This document shows positions 1-10,129 of a stretch of DNA of 64,000 bases, piece after piece. The notes beneath the pieces were generated by a model, which saw nothing but the letters and a program-made list of their open reading frames with translations, made no database searches and was not told where the DNA came from. The stretch's first letter is position 1; every line of letters begins with the position of its first letter. Source of the DNA: Atherix ibis (taxonomy: Eukaryota > Arthropoda > Insecta > Diptera > Athericidae); the NCBI GenBank assembly GCA_958298945.1, contig OY282608.1, forward strand, positions 78,292,806 through 78,356,805, in the 5' to 3' direction. A program made the translations under genes and the position numbers.

Positions 1-690
1 TTGTTGGTTTGTTGGTTTGTTGGTTTGTTGGTTTTTTGGTTTGTTGGTTTGTTGGTTTGTTGGTTTGTTGGTTTGTTGGTTTGTTGGCTTGTTGGCTTGT
101 TGGTTTGTTGATTTGTTCGGTTGTTCATTTGTTGGCTTGTTGGTTTGTTGGTTTGTTAGCTTGTTGGTTTGTTGGTTTGTTGGTTTATTTGTTTGTTGGT
201 TTATTGGCTTTTTGGCTTGTTGGTTTGTTGGTTAATTTGTTTGTTGGTTTGTTGGTTTGTTTGTTTGTTGGTTTGTTCGTTTGTTGGCTTGTTGGTTTGT
301 TGCTTTGTTGGCTTGTTGGTTTGTTGGTTTGTTGGTCTGGTGGTTTGTTGGTTTGTTGGTTTGTTAGTTCGTTGGTTTGTTGGTTTGTTGGTTTGTTGGT
401 TTGTTGGTTTTTTGGTTTGTTGGTTTGTTGGATTGTTGGGTTGTTGGTTTGTTGGTTTGTTGGTTTGTTGGTTTGTTAGTTTGTTTGTTTGTTCGTCTGT
501 TGGTTTTTTGGTTTGTTGGTTTGTTGGTTTGTTGGTTTGTTGGTTTGTTGGTTAGTTGGTGTGTTGGTTTGTCGGTTTGTTGGTTTGTTGGCTTGTTGGC
601 TTGTTGGTTTGTCCGTTTGTTGGCTTGTTGATTTGTTGTCTTGTTGGCTTGTTGGTGTGTTGGTTTGTTAGCTTATTGGTTTGTTCGTTC
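1..690 (+). repeat. Partial dialect I block, truncated by the window start
   Basis: This stretch matches about 2720-3420 at an offset of 2713 bp near the left end (TTCATTTG at 124 and 2837), 2721 bp at TTAGTTCG (364 and 3085) and 2737 bp at GTCCG (611 and 3348). The offsets differ by multiples of 8, so the copies differ by whole gained or lost words. It is the right part of a larger unit whose left part lies outside the window. Confidence 0.8.
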
Positions 691-3600
691 GTTTGTTTGT
701 TCGTTTTTTGGTTTGTTGGTTTGATGGTTTGTTCGTTTGTTCGTTTGTTTGTTTGTTGCGTTGTTGGCTTGTTGGGATGTTGGTTTGTTGGTTTGTTGGT
801 TTGTTGGATTGTTGGTTTGTTGGTTTGTTGTTTTGTTTGTTTGCTTGTTTGTTGGTTTGTTGGTTCGTTGGTTTCTTGGTTTCTTGGCTTGTTGGTTTGT
901 TGGTTTGTTGGTTTGTTTGTTTGTTGGTTTGTTCGTTTGTTGGTTTTTAGGTTTGTTGGCTTGTTGGTTTGTTGGTTTGCTGGTTTGTTGGTTTGTTGGT
1001 TTTTTGGTTTGTTGGCTTGTTGGTTTGTTCGTTTGTTGGTTTGTTGGTCTATTTGTTTGTTAGTTTGTTGGTATGTTGGTTTGTTGGTTTGTTGGTTTGT
1101 TGGTTTGTTGGTTTTTTGGTTTGTTCGTTTGTTCGTTTGTTGGCTTGTTGGTTTGTTGGCTTGTTGATTTGTTCGTTTGTTGGTTTGTTGGTTTGTTGGT
1201 TTGTTCGTTTGTTGGTTTGTTCGTTTGTTGGCTTGTTGGTTTGTTGGCTTGTTGGTTAGTTGGTTTGTTGATTTGTTGGTTTGTTGGTTTGTTTGTTTGT
1301 GGGTTTGTTCGTTTGTTAGTTTTTTGGATTGTTGGTTTGTTGGTTTGTTTGTTTGTTGGTTTGTTCGTTTTTTGGCTTGTTAATTTGTTGGTTTGTTGGT
1401 TTGTTGGTTTGTTGGTTTGTTGTTTTATTGGTTTGTTTGTTTGTTGGTTTGTACGTTTGTTAGTTTTTTGGCTTGTTGGTTTGTTGGCTTGTTGGCTTGT
1501 TGGTCTGTTGGTTTGTTTGTTTGTTGGTTTGTTGGTTTGTTGGTTTATTTATTTGTTGATTTGTTGGTTTGTTTATTTGTTGGTTTGTTGGTTTGTTAGT
1601 TTGTTGGTTTGTTGGTTTGTTTGTTTGTTGGTTTGTTCGTTTGTTGGCTTGTTGGTTTGTTGGCTTGTTGGCTTGTTGGCATGTTGGTTTGTTGGTTTCT
1701 TGGTTTGTTGGTTTGTTGGCTTGTTGATTTGTTGTCTTGTTGGCTTGTTGGTGTGTTGGTTTGTTAGCTTATTGGTTTGTTCGTTTGTTTGTTTGTTCGT
1801 TTTTTGGTTTGTTGGTTTGTTGGTTTGTTAGTTTGTTTGTTTGTTCGTTTGTTGGTTTTTTGGCTTGTTGGTTTGTTGGTTTGTTGGTTTGTTGGTTTGT
1901 TAGTTTGTTGGTTTGTTGGTTTATTGGTTTTTTGGTTTGTTGGTTTGTTGGTTTGTTGGTTTATTTGTTTGTTGGTTTGTTGACTTGTCGGTTTGTTGGT
2001 TTGTTGGTTTGTTGGTTTATTTGTTTGTTGGTTTGTTGGTTTGTTGGTTTATTGGTTTGTTCGTTTGTTAGTTTGTTGGCTTGTTGATTTGTTGGTTTGT
2101 TGGTTTGTTGGTTTGTTGGTTTGTTGGCTTGTTGGTTTGTTGACTTGTTGGTTTGTTGGTTTGTTGGTTTGTTGGTTTGTTGGTTTGTTTGTTTGTTGGT
2201 TTGTTAATTTGTTGGCTTGTTGGTTTGTTGGTTTGTTAGCTTGTTGGTTTGTTGGTTTGTTGGTTTGTTGGTTTGTTGATTTGTTGGTTTGTTGGTTTGT
2301 TGGTTTGTTGGTTTGTTGGTTTGTTGGTTTGTTGGTTTGTTGGTTTTTTGGTTTGTTTGCTTGTTGGTTTGTTGGTTTGTGGATTTGTTGGTTTGTTGGT
2401 TTGTTGGTTTGTTGGTTTGTTAGTTTGTTGGTTTGTTCGTTTGTTGGTTTGTTGGTTTGTTAGCTTGTTGGTTTGTTGGTTTGTTGGTTTGTTGGTTTAT
2501 TTGTTTGTTGGTTTGTTGGCTTGTTGGCTTGTTGGTTTGTTGGCTTGTTGGTTTGTTGGTTAATTGTGTTTGTTGGTTTGTTTGTTTGTTTGTTGGTTGG
2601 TTTGTTCGTTTGTTGGCTTGTTGGTTTGTTGCTTTGTTGGCTTGTTGGTTTGTTGGTTTGTTGGTCTGGTGGTTTGTTGGTTTGTTGGTTTGTTAGTTCG
2701 TTGGTTTGTTGGTTTGTTGGTTTGTTGGTTTGTTGGTTTGTTGGTTTTTTGGTTTGTTTGTTTGTTGGTTTGTTCGTTTGTTGGTTTGTTGGTTTGTTGG
2801 TTTGTTGGCTTGTTGGTTTGTTGATTTGTTCGTTTGTTCATTTGTTGGCTTGTTGGTTTGTTAGCTTGTTGGTTTGTTGGTTTGTTGGTTTGTTGGTTTA
2901 TTTGTTTGTTGGTTTGTTGGCTTTTTGGCTTGTTGGTTTGTTGGCTTGTTGGTTTGTTGGTTAATTTGTTTGTTGGTTTGTTGGTTTGTTTGTTTGTTGG
3001 TTTGTTCGTTTGTTGGCTTGTTGGTTTGTTGCTTTGTTGGCTTGTTGGTTTGTTGGTCTGGTGGTTTGTTGGTTTGTTGGTTTGTTAGTTCGTTGGTTTG
3101 TTGATTTGTTGGTTTGTTGGTTTGTTGGTTTGTTGGTTTGTTGGTTTGTTGGTTTTTTGGTTTGTTGGTTTGTTGGTTTGTTGGTTTGTTGGTTTGTTGG
3201 TTTGTTGGTTTGTTAGTTTGTTTGTTTGTTCGTTTGTTGGTTTTTTGGTTTGTTGGTTTGTTGGTTTGTTGGTTTGTTGGTTTGATGGTTAGTTGGTGTG
3301 TTGTTTTGTTGGTTTGTTGGTTTGTTGGCTTGTTGGCTTGTTGGTCTGTCCGTTTGTTGGGTTGTTGATTTGTTGTCTTGTTGGCTTGTTGGTGTGTTGG
3401 TTTGTTGGCTTATTGGTTTGTTGGTTTGTTTGTTTGTTCGTTTGTTGGTTTGTTGGTTTGTGGTTTGTTCGTTTGTTGATTTGATGGTTTGTTGGTTTGT
3501 TAATTTTTTGGTTTGTTGGTTTGTTGATTTGTTGGTTTGTTGGTGTGCTGGTTTGTTGGTTTGTTGGTTTGTTGGTTTGTTAGTTTGTTGGTTTATAGGT

Positions 3601-4199
3601 ATTACGGTTTGTTGGTTTGTTCGTTTGTTGGTTTGTTGGTTTTGTTCGTTTGTTGGTTTGCTGGTTTGTTTGTTTGTTGGTTTATTAGTTTGTTGGTTTG
3701 GTGGTTTGTTGGTTTGTTGGTTTGTTGGTTTCTTCGTTTGTTGGTTTGTTGGTTTGTTGGTTTGTTGGTTTGTTGGCTTATTGGCTTGTTGGTTTGATGG
3801 TTTGTTGGTTTGTTGGTTTGTTGGTTTGTTGGTCTGTTGGTTTGTTGGTTTATTTGTTCGTTGGTTTTTTGGCTTGTTGGTTTGTTGGGTTGTTTTTTTG
3901 GTGGCTTGTTGGGTTGTTGGTTTGCTGGTTTGTTTGTTTGTTGGCTTGTTCGTTTGTTGGTTTGTTGGTTTGTTGGCTTGTTGGTTTGTTGGTTTGTTGG
4001 TTTGTCGGTTTGTCGGTTTGTTAGTTTGTTGGTTTGTTCGTTTGTTGGTTTGTTGGTTTGTTGGTTTGTTGGTTTGTTGGTGTTTTGGTTTGTCGGTTTG
4101 TTGGTTTGTTGGTTTGTTGGGTTGTTGGTTTGTTGGTTTGTTGGTTTGTTGGTTTTTCGGTTTGTTGGTTTGTTGGTTTTTTGGTTTGTTGGCTTGTTG

Positions 4200-5150
4200 G
4201 TTTGTTGGTTTGTTGGTTTGCTGGTTTGTTCGTTTGGTGGTTTTTTGGTTTGTTGGTTTGTTGGTTTGTTGGTTTGTTCGTTATTGGCTTGTTGGTTTAT
4301 TGGCTTATTGGCTTGTTGGTTCGTTGGTTTGTTTGTTTGTTGGTTTATTGGTTTGTTGGTTTGTTTGTTTGTTGGTTTCTTGGTTTGTTGGTTTGTTGGT
4401 TTGTTGGTCTGTTTTTTTGTTGGTTTGTTGGTTTGCTGGTTTGTTGGTTTGTTCTTTTGTTGGCTTGTGGGTTAGTTGGGTTGTTGGCTTGTTGGTTTGT
4501 TGGTTTGCTGGTTTGTTGGTTTGTTGGTTTGTTGGGTTGTTGGCTTGTTGGCTTGTTGGCTTGTTGGCTTGTTGGTTTGTTGGTTTGTTAGCTTGTTGGT
4601 TTGTTGGCTTGTTGGTTTGTTGGTTTGTTGGTTTGTTGGTTTGTTGGTTTGTTGGTTTGTTGGTTTGTTGGTTTGTTGGTTTGTTGGTTTGTTGGTTTGT
4701 TGGTTTGTTGGTTTTTTGGTTTGTTGGCTTGTTGGTTTGTGGATTTGTTGGTTTGTTGGTTTGTTCGTTTGATGGTTTGTTAGTTTGTTGGTTTGTTCGT
4801 TTGTTGGTTTGTTGGTTTGTTGGCTTGTTGGTTTGTTGGTTTGTTGGTTTGTTGGTTAATTTGTTTGTTGGTTTGTTGGCTTGTTGGCTTGTTGGATTGT
4901 TGGTTTGTTGGCTTGTTGGTTTGTTGGATAATTTGTTTGTTGGTTTGTTGGTTTGGTGGTTTGTTTGTTTGTTGGTTTGTTCGTTTGTTGGCTTGTTGGT
5001 TCGTTGCTTTGTTGGCTTGTTCGTTTGTTGGTTTGTTGGTCTGGTGGTTTGTTGGTTTGTTGGTTTGTTAGTTCGTTGGTTTGTTGGTTTGTTGGTTTGT
5101 TGGTTTGTTGGTTTGTTGGTTTTTTGGTTTGTTGGTTTGTTGGTTTGTTG
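4200..5150 (+). repeat. 951-bp tandem duplication, copy 1
   Basis: The segment recurs directly downstream at +951 bp. TTCGTTATTGG lies at 4277 and 5228, and translated frames beginning at 4476, 4601 and 4793 recur residue for residue at 5427, 5552 and 5744. The period is 119 words minus one base, because of the 7-bp word in TTCGTTATT. The edges lie in uniform repeat and are uncertain by a few words. Confidence 0.92.
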
Positions 5151-6101
5151 GTTTGTTGGTTTGTTGGTTTGCTGGTTTGTTCGTTTGGTGGTTTTTTGGT
5201 TTGTTGGTTTGTTGGTTTGTTGGTTTGTTCGTTATTGGCTTGTTGGTTTATTGGCTTATTGGCTTGTTGGTTCGTTGGTTTGTTTGTTTGTTGGTTTATT
5301 GGTTTGTTGGTTTGTTTGTTTGTTGGTTTCTTGGTTTGTTGGTTTGTTGGTTTGTTGGTCTGTTTTTTTGTTGGTTTGTTGGTTTGCTGGTTTGTTGGTT
5401 TGTTCTTTTGTTGGCTTGTGGGTTAGTTGGGTTGTTGGCTTGTTGGTTTGTTGGTTTGCTGGTTTGTTGGTTTGTTGGTTTGTTGGGTTGTTGGCTTGTT
5501 GGCTTGTTGGCTTGTTGGCTTGTTGGTTTGTTGGTTTGTTAGCTTGTTGGTTTGTTGGCTTGTTGGTTTGTTGGTTTGTTGGTTTGTTGGTTTGTTGGTT
5601 TGTTGGTTTGTTGGTTTGTTGGTTTGTTGGTTTGTTGGTTTGTTGGTTTGTTGGTTTGTTGGTTTTTTGGTTTGTTGGCTTGTTGGTTTGTGGATTTGTT
5701 GGTTTGTTGGTTTGTTCGTTTGATGGTTTGTTAGTTTGTTGGTTTGTTCGTTTGTTGGTTTGTTGGTTTGTTGGCTTGTTGGTTTGTTGGTTTGTTGGTT
5801 TGTTGGTTAATTTGTTTGTTGGTTTGTTGGCTTGTTGGCTTGTTGGATTGTTGGTTTGTTGGCTTGTTGGTTTGTTGGATAATTTGTTTGTTGGTTTGTT
5901 GGTTTGGTGGTTTGTTTGTTTGTTGGTTTGTTCGTTTGTTGGCTTGTTGGTTCGTTGCTTTGTTGGCTTGTTCGTTTGTTGGTTTGTTGGTCTGGTGGTT
6001 TGTTGGTTTGTTGGTTTGTTAGTTCGTTGGTTTGTTGGTTTGTTGGTTTGTTGGTTTGTTGGTTTGTTGGTTTTTTGGTTTGTTGGTTTGTTGGTTTGTT
6101 G
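5151..6101 (+). repeat. 951-bp tandem duplication, copy 2
   Basis: Second copy of the preceding segment. I find no difference from the first copy in any forward frame, so the duplication is very recent or homogenised. It is absent from the two later dialect I copies, which have a single version (for example around 11380-12340), so it arose after those lineages separated. Confidence 0.92.
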
Positions 6102-6452
6102 GTTTGTTGGTTTGCTGATTTGTTAGTTTGTTTGTTTGTTCGTTTGTTGGTTTTTTGGTTTGTTGGTTTGTTGGTTTGTTGGTTTGTTGGTTTGTTGGTT
6201 TGTTGGTTTGTTGGTTTTGTTGGTTTGTTGGCTTGTTGGTGTGTTGGTTTGTTGGCTTATTGGTTTGTTGGTTTATTTGTTTGGTCATTTGTTGGTTTGT
6301 TGGTTTGTTCGTTTGTTCGTTTGTTGATTTGATGGTTTGTTATTTTGTTGGTTTTTTGGTTTGTTGGTTTATTGATTTGTTGGTTTGTTGGTTTGCTGGT
6401 TTGTTGGTTTGTTGGTTTGTTGGTTTGTAGGTTTGTTGGTTTGTTGGTTTGT

Positions 6453-6800
6453 TCGTTTGTTGGTTTGTTGGTTTTGTTCGTTTGTTGGTTTGCTGGTTTG
6501 TTTGTTTGTTGGTTTGTTAGTTTGTTGGTTTGTTGGTTTGTTGGTTTGTTGGTTTGTTGCTTTCTTCTTTCGCTGGTTTGTTGGTTTGTTGGTTTGTTGG
6601 TTTGTTGGTTTGTTGGTTTGTTGGTTTGTTGGTTTGTTGGCTTATTGGCTTGTTGGTTTGTTGGCTTGTTGGTTTGTTGGTTTGTTGGTTTGTTGGTTTG
6701 TTGGTTTGTTCGTTTGTTGGTTTGTTGGTTTTGTTCGTTTGTTGGTTTGCTGGTTTGTTTGTTTGTTGGTTTGTTAGTTTGTTGGTTTGTTGGTTTGTTG
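6453..6800 (+). repeat. Paired nine-base-word motif, 257-bp spacing
   Basis: A roughly 90-bp motif, CGTTTGTTGGTTTGTTGG followed by the 9-bp word GGTTTTGTT and then words ending in GTTTGCTGG, occurs twice. The 9-bp word starts at 6470 and 6727. Between the two is a TTTCTTCTTTCGCTGG stretch. The spacing of 257 equals 32 words plus the extra base. The same pair recurs at 12682/12939, 18327/18584, 20419/20676 and 42929/43186, and in shorter forms (241 or 249 bp) at 27108/27349, 31253/31502 and 39850/40091. Confidence 0.88.
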
Positions 6801-7659
6801 GTTTGTTGGTTTGATGGTTTGTTCGTTTGTTCGTTTGTTTGTTTGTTGCGTTGTTGGCTTGTTGGCATGTTGGTTTGTTGGTTTGTTGGTTTGTTGGATT
6901 GTTGGTTTGTTGGTTTGTTGTTTTGTTTGTTTGCTTGTTTGTTGGTTTGTTGGTTCGTTGGTTTCTTGGTTTCTTGGCTTGTTGGTTTGTTGGTTTGTTG
7001 GTTTGTTTGTTTGTTGGTTTGTTCGTTTGTTGGTTTTTAGGTTTGTTGGCTTGTTGGTTTGTTGGTTTGCTGGTTTGTTGGTTTGTTGGTTTTTTGGTTT
7101 GTTGGCTTGTTGGTTTGTTAGTTTGTTGGTTTGTTGGTTTGTTCGTTTGTTCGTTTGTTGGTTTGTTGGTTTGTTGGTTTGTTGGTTTGTTCGTTTGTTG
7201 GTTTGTTGGTCTATTTGTTTGTTGGTTTGTTGGTATGTTGGTTTGTTGGTTTGTTGGTTTGTTGGTTTGTTGGTTTTTTGGTTTGTTCGTTTGTTCGTTT
7301 GTTGGCTTGTTGGTTTGTTGGCTTGTTGATTTGTTCGTTTGTTGGTTTGTTGGTTTGTTGGTTTGTTCGTTTGTTGGTTTGTTCGTTTGTTGGCTTGTTG
7401 GTTTGTTGGCTTGTTGGTTAGTTGGTTTGTTGATTTGTTGGTTTTTTGGTTTGTTTGTTTGTCTGTTTGTTCGTTTGTTAGTTTTTTGGATTGTTGGTTT
7501 GTTGGTTTGTTTGTTTGTTGGTTTGTTCGTTTTTTGGCTTGTTAATTTGTTGGTTTGTTGGTTTGTTGGTTTGTTGGTTTGTTGTTTTATTGGTTTGTTT
7601 GTTTGTTGGTTTGTACGTTTGTTAGTTTTTTGGCTTGTTGGTTTTTTGGCTTGTTGGTT
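6790..7659 (+). repeat. Head of dialect I copy B
   Basis: This part matches about 700-1500 of copy A. The first half is at offset 6090; after about 7130 the offset becomes 6162, because this copy has nine extra words (72 bp). Single-base differences are visible, such as GGCATG here against GGGATG in copy A near 775. It lies outside the later 5645-bp duplication. Confidence 0.78.
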
Positions 7660-7983
7660 TGTTGGCTTGTTGGCTTGTTGGTCTGTTGGTTTGTTTGTTT
7701 GTTGGTTTGTTGGTTTGTTGGTTTATTTATTTGTTGATTTGTTGGTTTGTTTATTTGTTGGTTTGTTGGTTTGTTAGTTTGTTGGTTTGTTGGTTTGTTT
7801 GTTTGTTGGTTTGTTCGTTTGTTGGCTTGTTGGTTTGTTGGCTTGTTGGCTTGTTGGCATGTTGGTTTGTTGGTTTCTTGGTTTGTTGGTTTGTTGGGAT
7901 GTTGACTTGTTGGCTTGTTGGCTTGTTGGTTTGTTGGTTTGTTGGTTTGTTGGTTTGTTAGTTTGTTGGTTTGTTGGTTTATT

Positions 7984-9056
7984 GGTTTTTTGGTTTGTTG
8001 GTTTGTTGGTTTGTTGGTTTGTTGGTTTATTTGTTTGTTGGTTTGTTGACTTGTCGGTTTGTTGGTTTGTTGGTTTGTTGGTTTATTTGTTTGTTGGTTT
8101 GTTGGTTTGTTGGTTTATTGGTTTGTTCGTTTGTTAGTTTGTTGGCTTGTTGATTTGTTGGTTTGTTGGTTTGTTGGTTTGTTGGTTTGTTGGCTTGTTG
8201 GTTTGTTGACTTGTTGGTTTGTTGGTTTGTTGGTTTGTTGGTTTGTTGGTTTGTTTGTTTGTTGGTTTGTTAATTTGTTGGCTTGTTGGTTTGTTGGTTT
8301 GTTAGCTTGTTGGTTTGTTGGTTTGTTGGTTTGTTGGTTTGTTGATTTGTTGGTTTGTTGGTTTGTTGGTTTGTTGGTTTGTTGGTTTGTTGGTTTGTTG
8401 GTTTGTTGGTTTTTTGGTTTGTTTGCTTGTTGGTTTGTTGGTTTGTGGATTTGTTGGTTTGTTGGTTTGTTGGTTTGTTGGTTTGTTGGTTTGTTAGTTT
8501 GTTGGTTTGTTCGTTTGTTGGTTTGTTGGTTTGTTAGCTTGTTGGTTTGTTGGTTTGTTGGTTTGTTGGTTTATTTGTTTGTTGGTTTGTTGGCTTGTTG
8601 GCTTGTTGGTTTGTTGGCTTGTTGGTTTGTTGGTTAATTGTGTTTGTTGGTTTGTTTGTTTGTTTGTTGGTTGGTTTGTTCGTTTGTTGGCTTGTTGGTT
8701 TGTTGCTTTGTTGGCTTGTTGGTTTGTTGGTTTGTTGGTCTGGTGGTTTGTTGGTTTGTTGGTTTGTTAGTTCGTTGGTTTGTTGGTTTGTTGGTTTGTT
8801 GGTTTGTTGGTTTGTTGGTTTGTTGGTTTGTTGGTTTTTTGGTTTGTTTGTTTGTTGGTTTGTTCGTTTGTTGGTTTGTTGGTTTGTTGGTTTGTTGGCT
8901 TGTTGGTTTGTTGATTTGTTCGTTTGTTCATTTGTTGGCTTGTTGGTTTGTTAGCTTGTTGGTTTGTTGGTTTGTTGGTTTGTTGGTTTATTTGTTTGTT
9001 GGTTTGTTGGCTTTTTGGCTTGTTGGTTTGTTGGCTTGTTGGTTTGTTGGTTAATT
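7984..9056 (+). repeat. Inner duplication of about 1.08 kb, first copy
   Basis: The block from GGTTTTTTGG at 7984 recurs at 9057 (offset 1073; 1089 further in, 1081 near the end). The junction is visible at 9049, where GGTTAATT is followed by GGTTTTTTGG instead of the TGTTTGTT seen after GGTTAATT elsewhere. Copy A has no such duplication, so it is specific to the copy B lineage. Confidence 0.9.
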
Positions 9057-10129
9057 GGTTTTTTGGTTTGTTGGTTTGTTGGTTTGTTGGTTTGTTGGTT
9101 TATTTGTTTGTTGGTTTGTTGACTTGTCGGTTTGTTGGTTTGTTGGTTTGTTGGTTTATTTGTTTGTTGGTTTGTTGGTTTGTTGGTTTATTGGTTTGTT
9201 CGTTTGTTAGTTTGTTGGCTTGTTGATTTGTTGGTTTGTTGGTTTGTTGGTTTGTTGGTTTGTTGGCTTGTTGGTTTGTTGACTTGTTGGTTTGTTGGTT
9301 TGTTGGTTTGTTGGTTTGTTGGTTTGTTTGTTTGTTGGTTTGTTAATTTGTTGGCTTGTTGGTTTGTTGGTTTGTTAGCTTGTTGGTTTGTTGGTTTGTT
9401 GGTTTGTTGGTTTGTTGATTTGTTGGTTTGTTGGTTTGTTGGTTTGTTGGTTTGTTGGTTTGTTGGTTTGTTGGTTTGTTGGTTTGTTGGTTTGTTGGTT
9501 TTTTGGTTTGTTTGCTTGTTGGTTTGTTGGTTTGTGGATTTGTTGGTTTGTTGGTTTGTTGGTTTGTTGGTTTGTTGGTTTGTTAGTTTGTTGGTTTGTT
9601 CGTTTGTTGGTTTGTTGGTTTGTTAGCTTGTTGGTTTGTTGGTTTGTTGGTTTGTTGGTTTATTTGTTTGTTGGTTTGTTGGCTTGTTGGCTTGTTGGTT
9701 TGTTGGCTTGTTGGTTTGTTGGTTAATTGTGTTTGTTGGTTTGTTTGTTTGTTTGTTGGTTGGTTTGTTCGTTTGTTGTCTTGTTGGTTTGTTGCTTTGT
9801 TGGCTTGTTGGTTTGTTGGTTTGTTGGTCTGGTGGTTTGTTGGTTTGTTGGTTTGTTAGTTCGTTGGTTTGTTGGTTTGTTGGTTTGTTGGTTTGTTGGT
9901 TTGTTGGTTTGTTGGTTTTTTGGTTTGTTTGTTTGTTGGTTTGTTCGTTTGTTGGTTTGTTGGTTTGTTGGTTTGTTGGCTTGTTGGTTTGTTGATTTGT
10001 TCGTTTGTTCATTTGTTGGCTTGTTGGTTTGTTAGCTTGTTGGTTTGTTAGTTTGTTGGTTTGTTGGTTTATTTGTTTGTTGGTTTGTTGGCTTTTTGGC
10101 TTGTTGGTTTGTTGGCTTGTTGGTTTGTT
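9057..10129 (+). repeat. Inner duplication of about 1.08 kb, second copy
   Basis: It repeats the previous block with word-level indels and a few substitutions, for example GTTGTCTTG at about 9777 where the first copy has GTTGGCTTG near 8688. The differences show that this inner pair is older than the 5645-bp duplication that contains it. Confidence 0.88.

Larger units (their letters stand above)
691..6789 (+). repeat. Higher-order unit, dialect I, copy A
   Basis: This is the first complete copy of the large dialect I unit. Its left part (about 700-3050) recurs at about 6790-9090, at offsets moving between 6066 and 6162 bp. Its middle (3290-4200) recurs at 10456-11370, offset 7163. Its right part (6128-6787) recurs at 12340-12999, offset 6212. 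The changing offsets are explained by a 951-bp tandem duplication inside this copy and a different one of about 1.08 kb in the next. Without its internal duplication the unit is about 5.14 kb. Confidence 0.8.

Noticed and set aside
1542..1575. AATAAA polyadenylation signals on the - strand, as in GGTTTATTTATTTG here
   Set aside because: TTTATT words are common single-base variants spread through the array with no relation to any transcript.
3886..3900. Seven-T runs as RNA polymerase III or rho-independent terminators (also near 11052, 16697, 25372, 29517)
   Set aside because: No preceding hairpin or Pol III gene is present. The runs are inherited copies of one variant word in successive units.
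3298..6126. A 942-codon open frame on the + strand, the longest in the window
   Set aside because: It opens with GTG, encodes only the LLVCWFVG octapeptide with scattered changes, spans the 951-bp duplication without any domain structure, and exists because the repeat consensus contains no stop codon in any frame.
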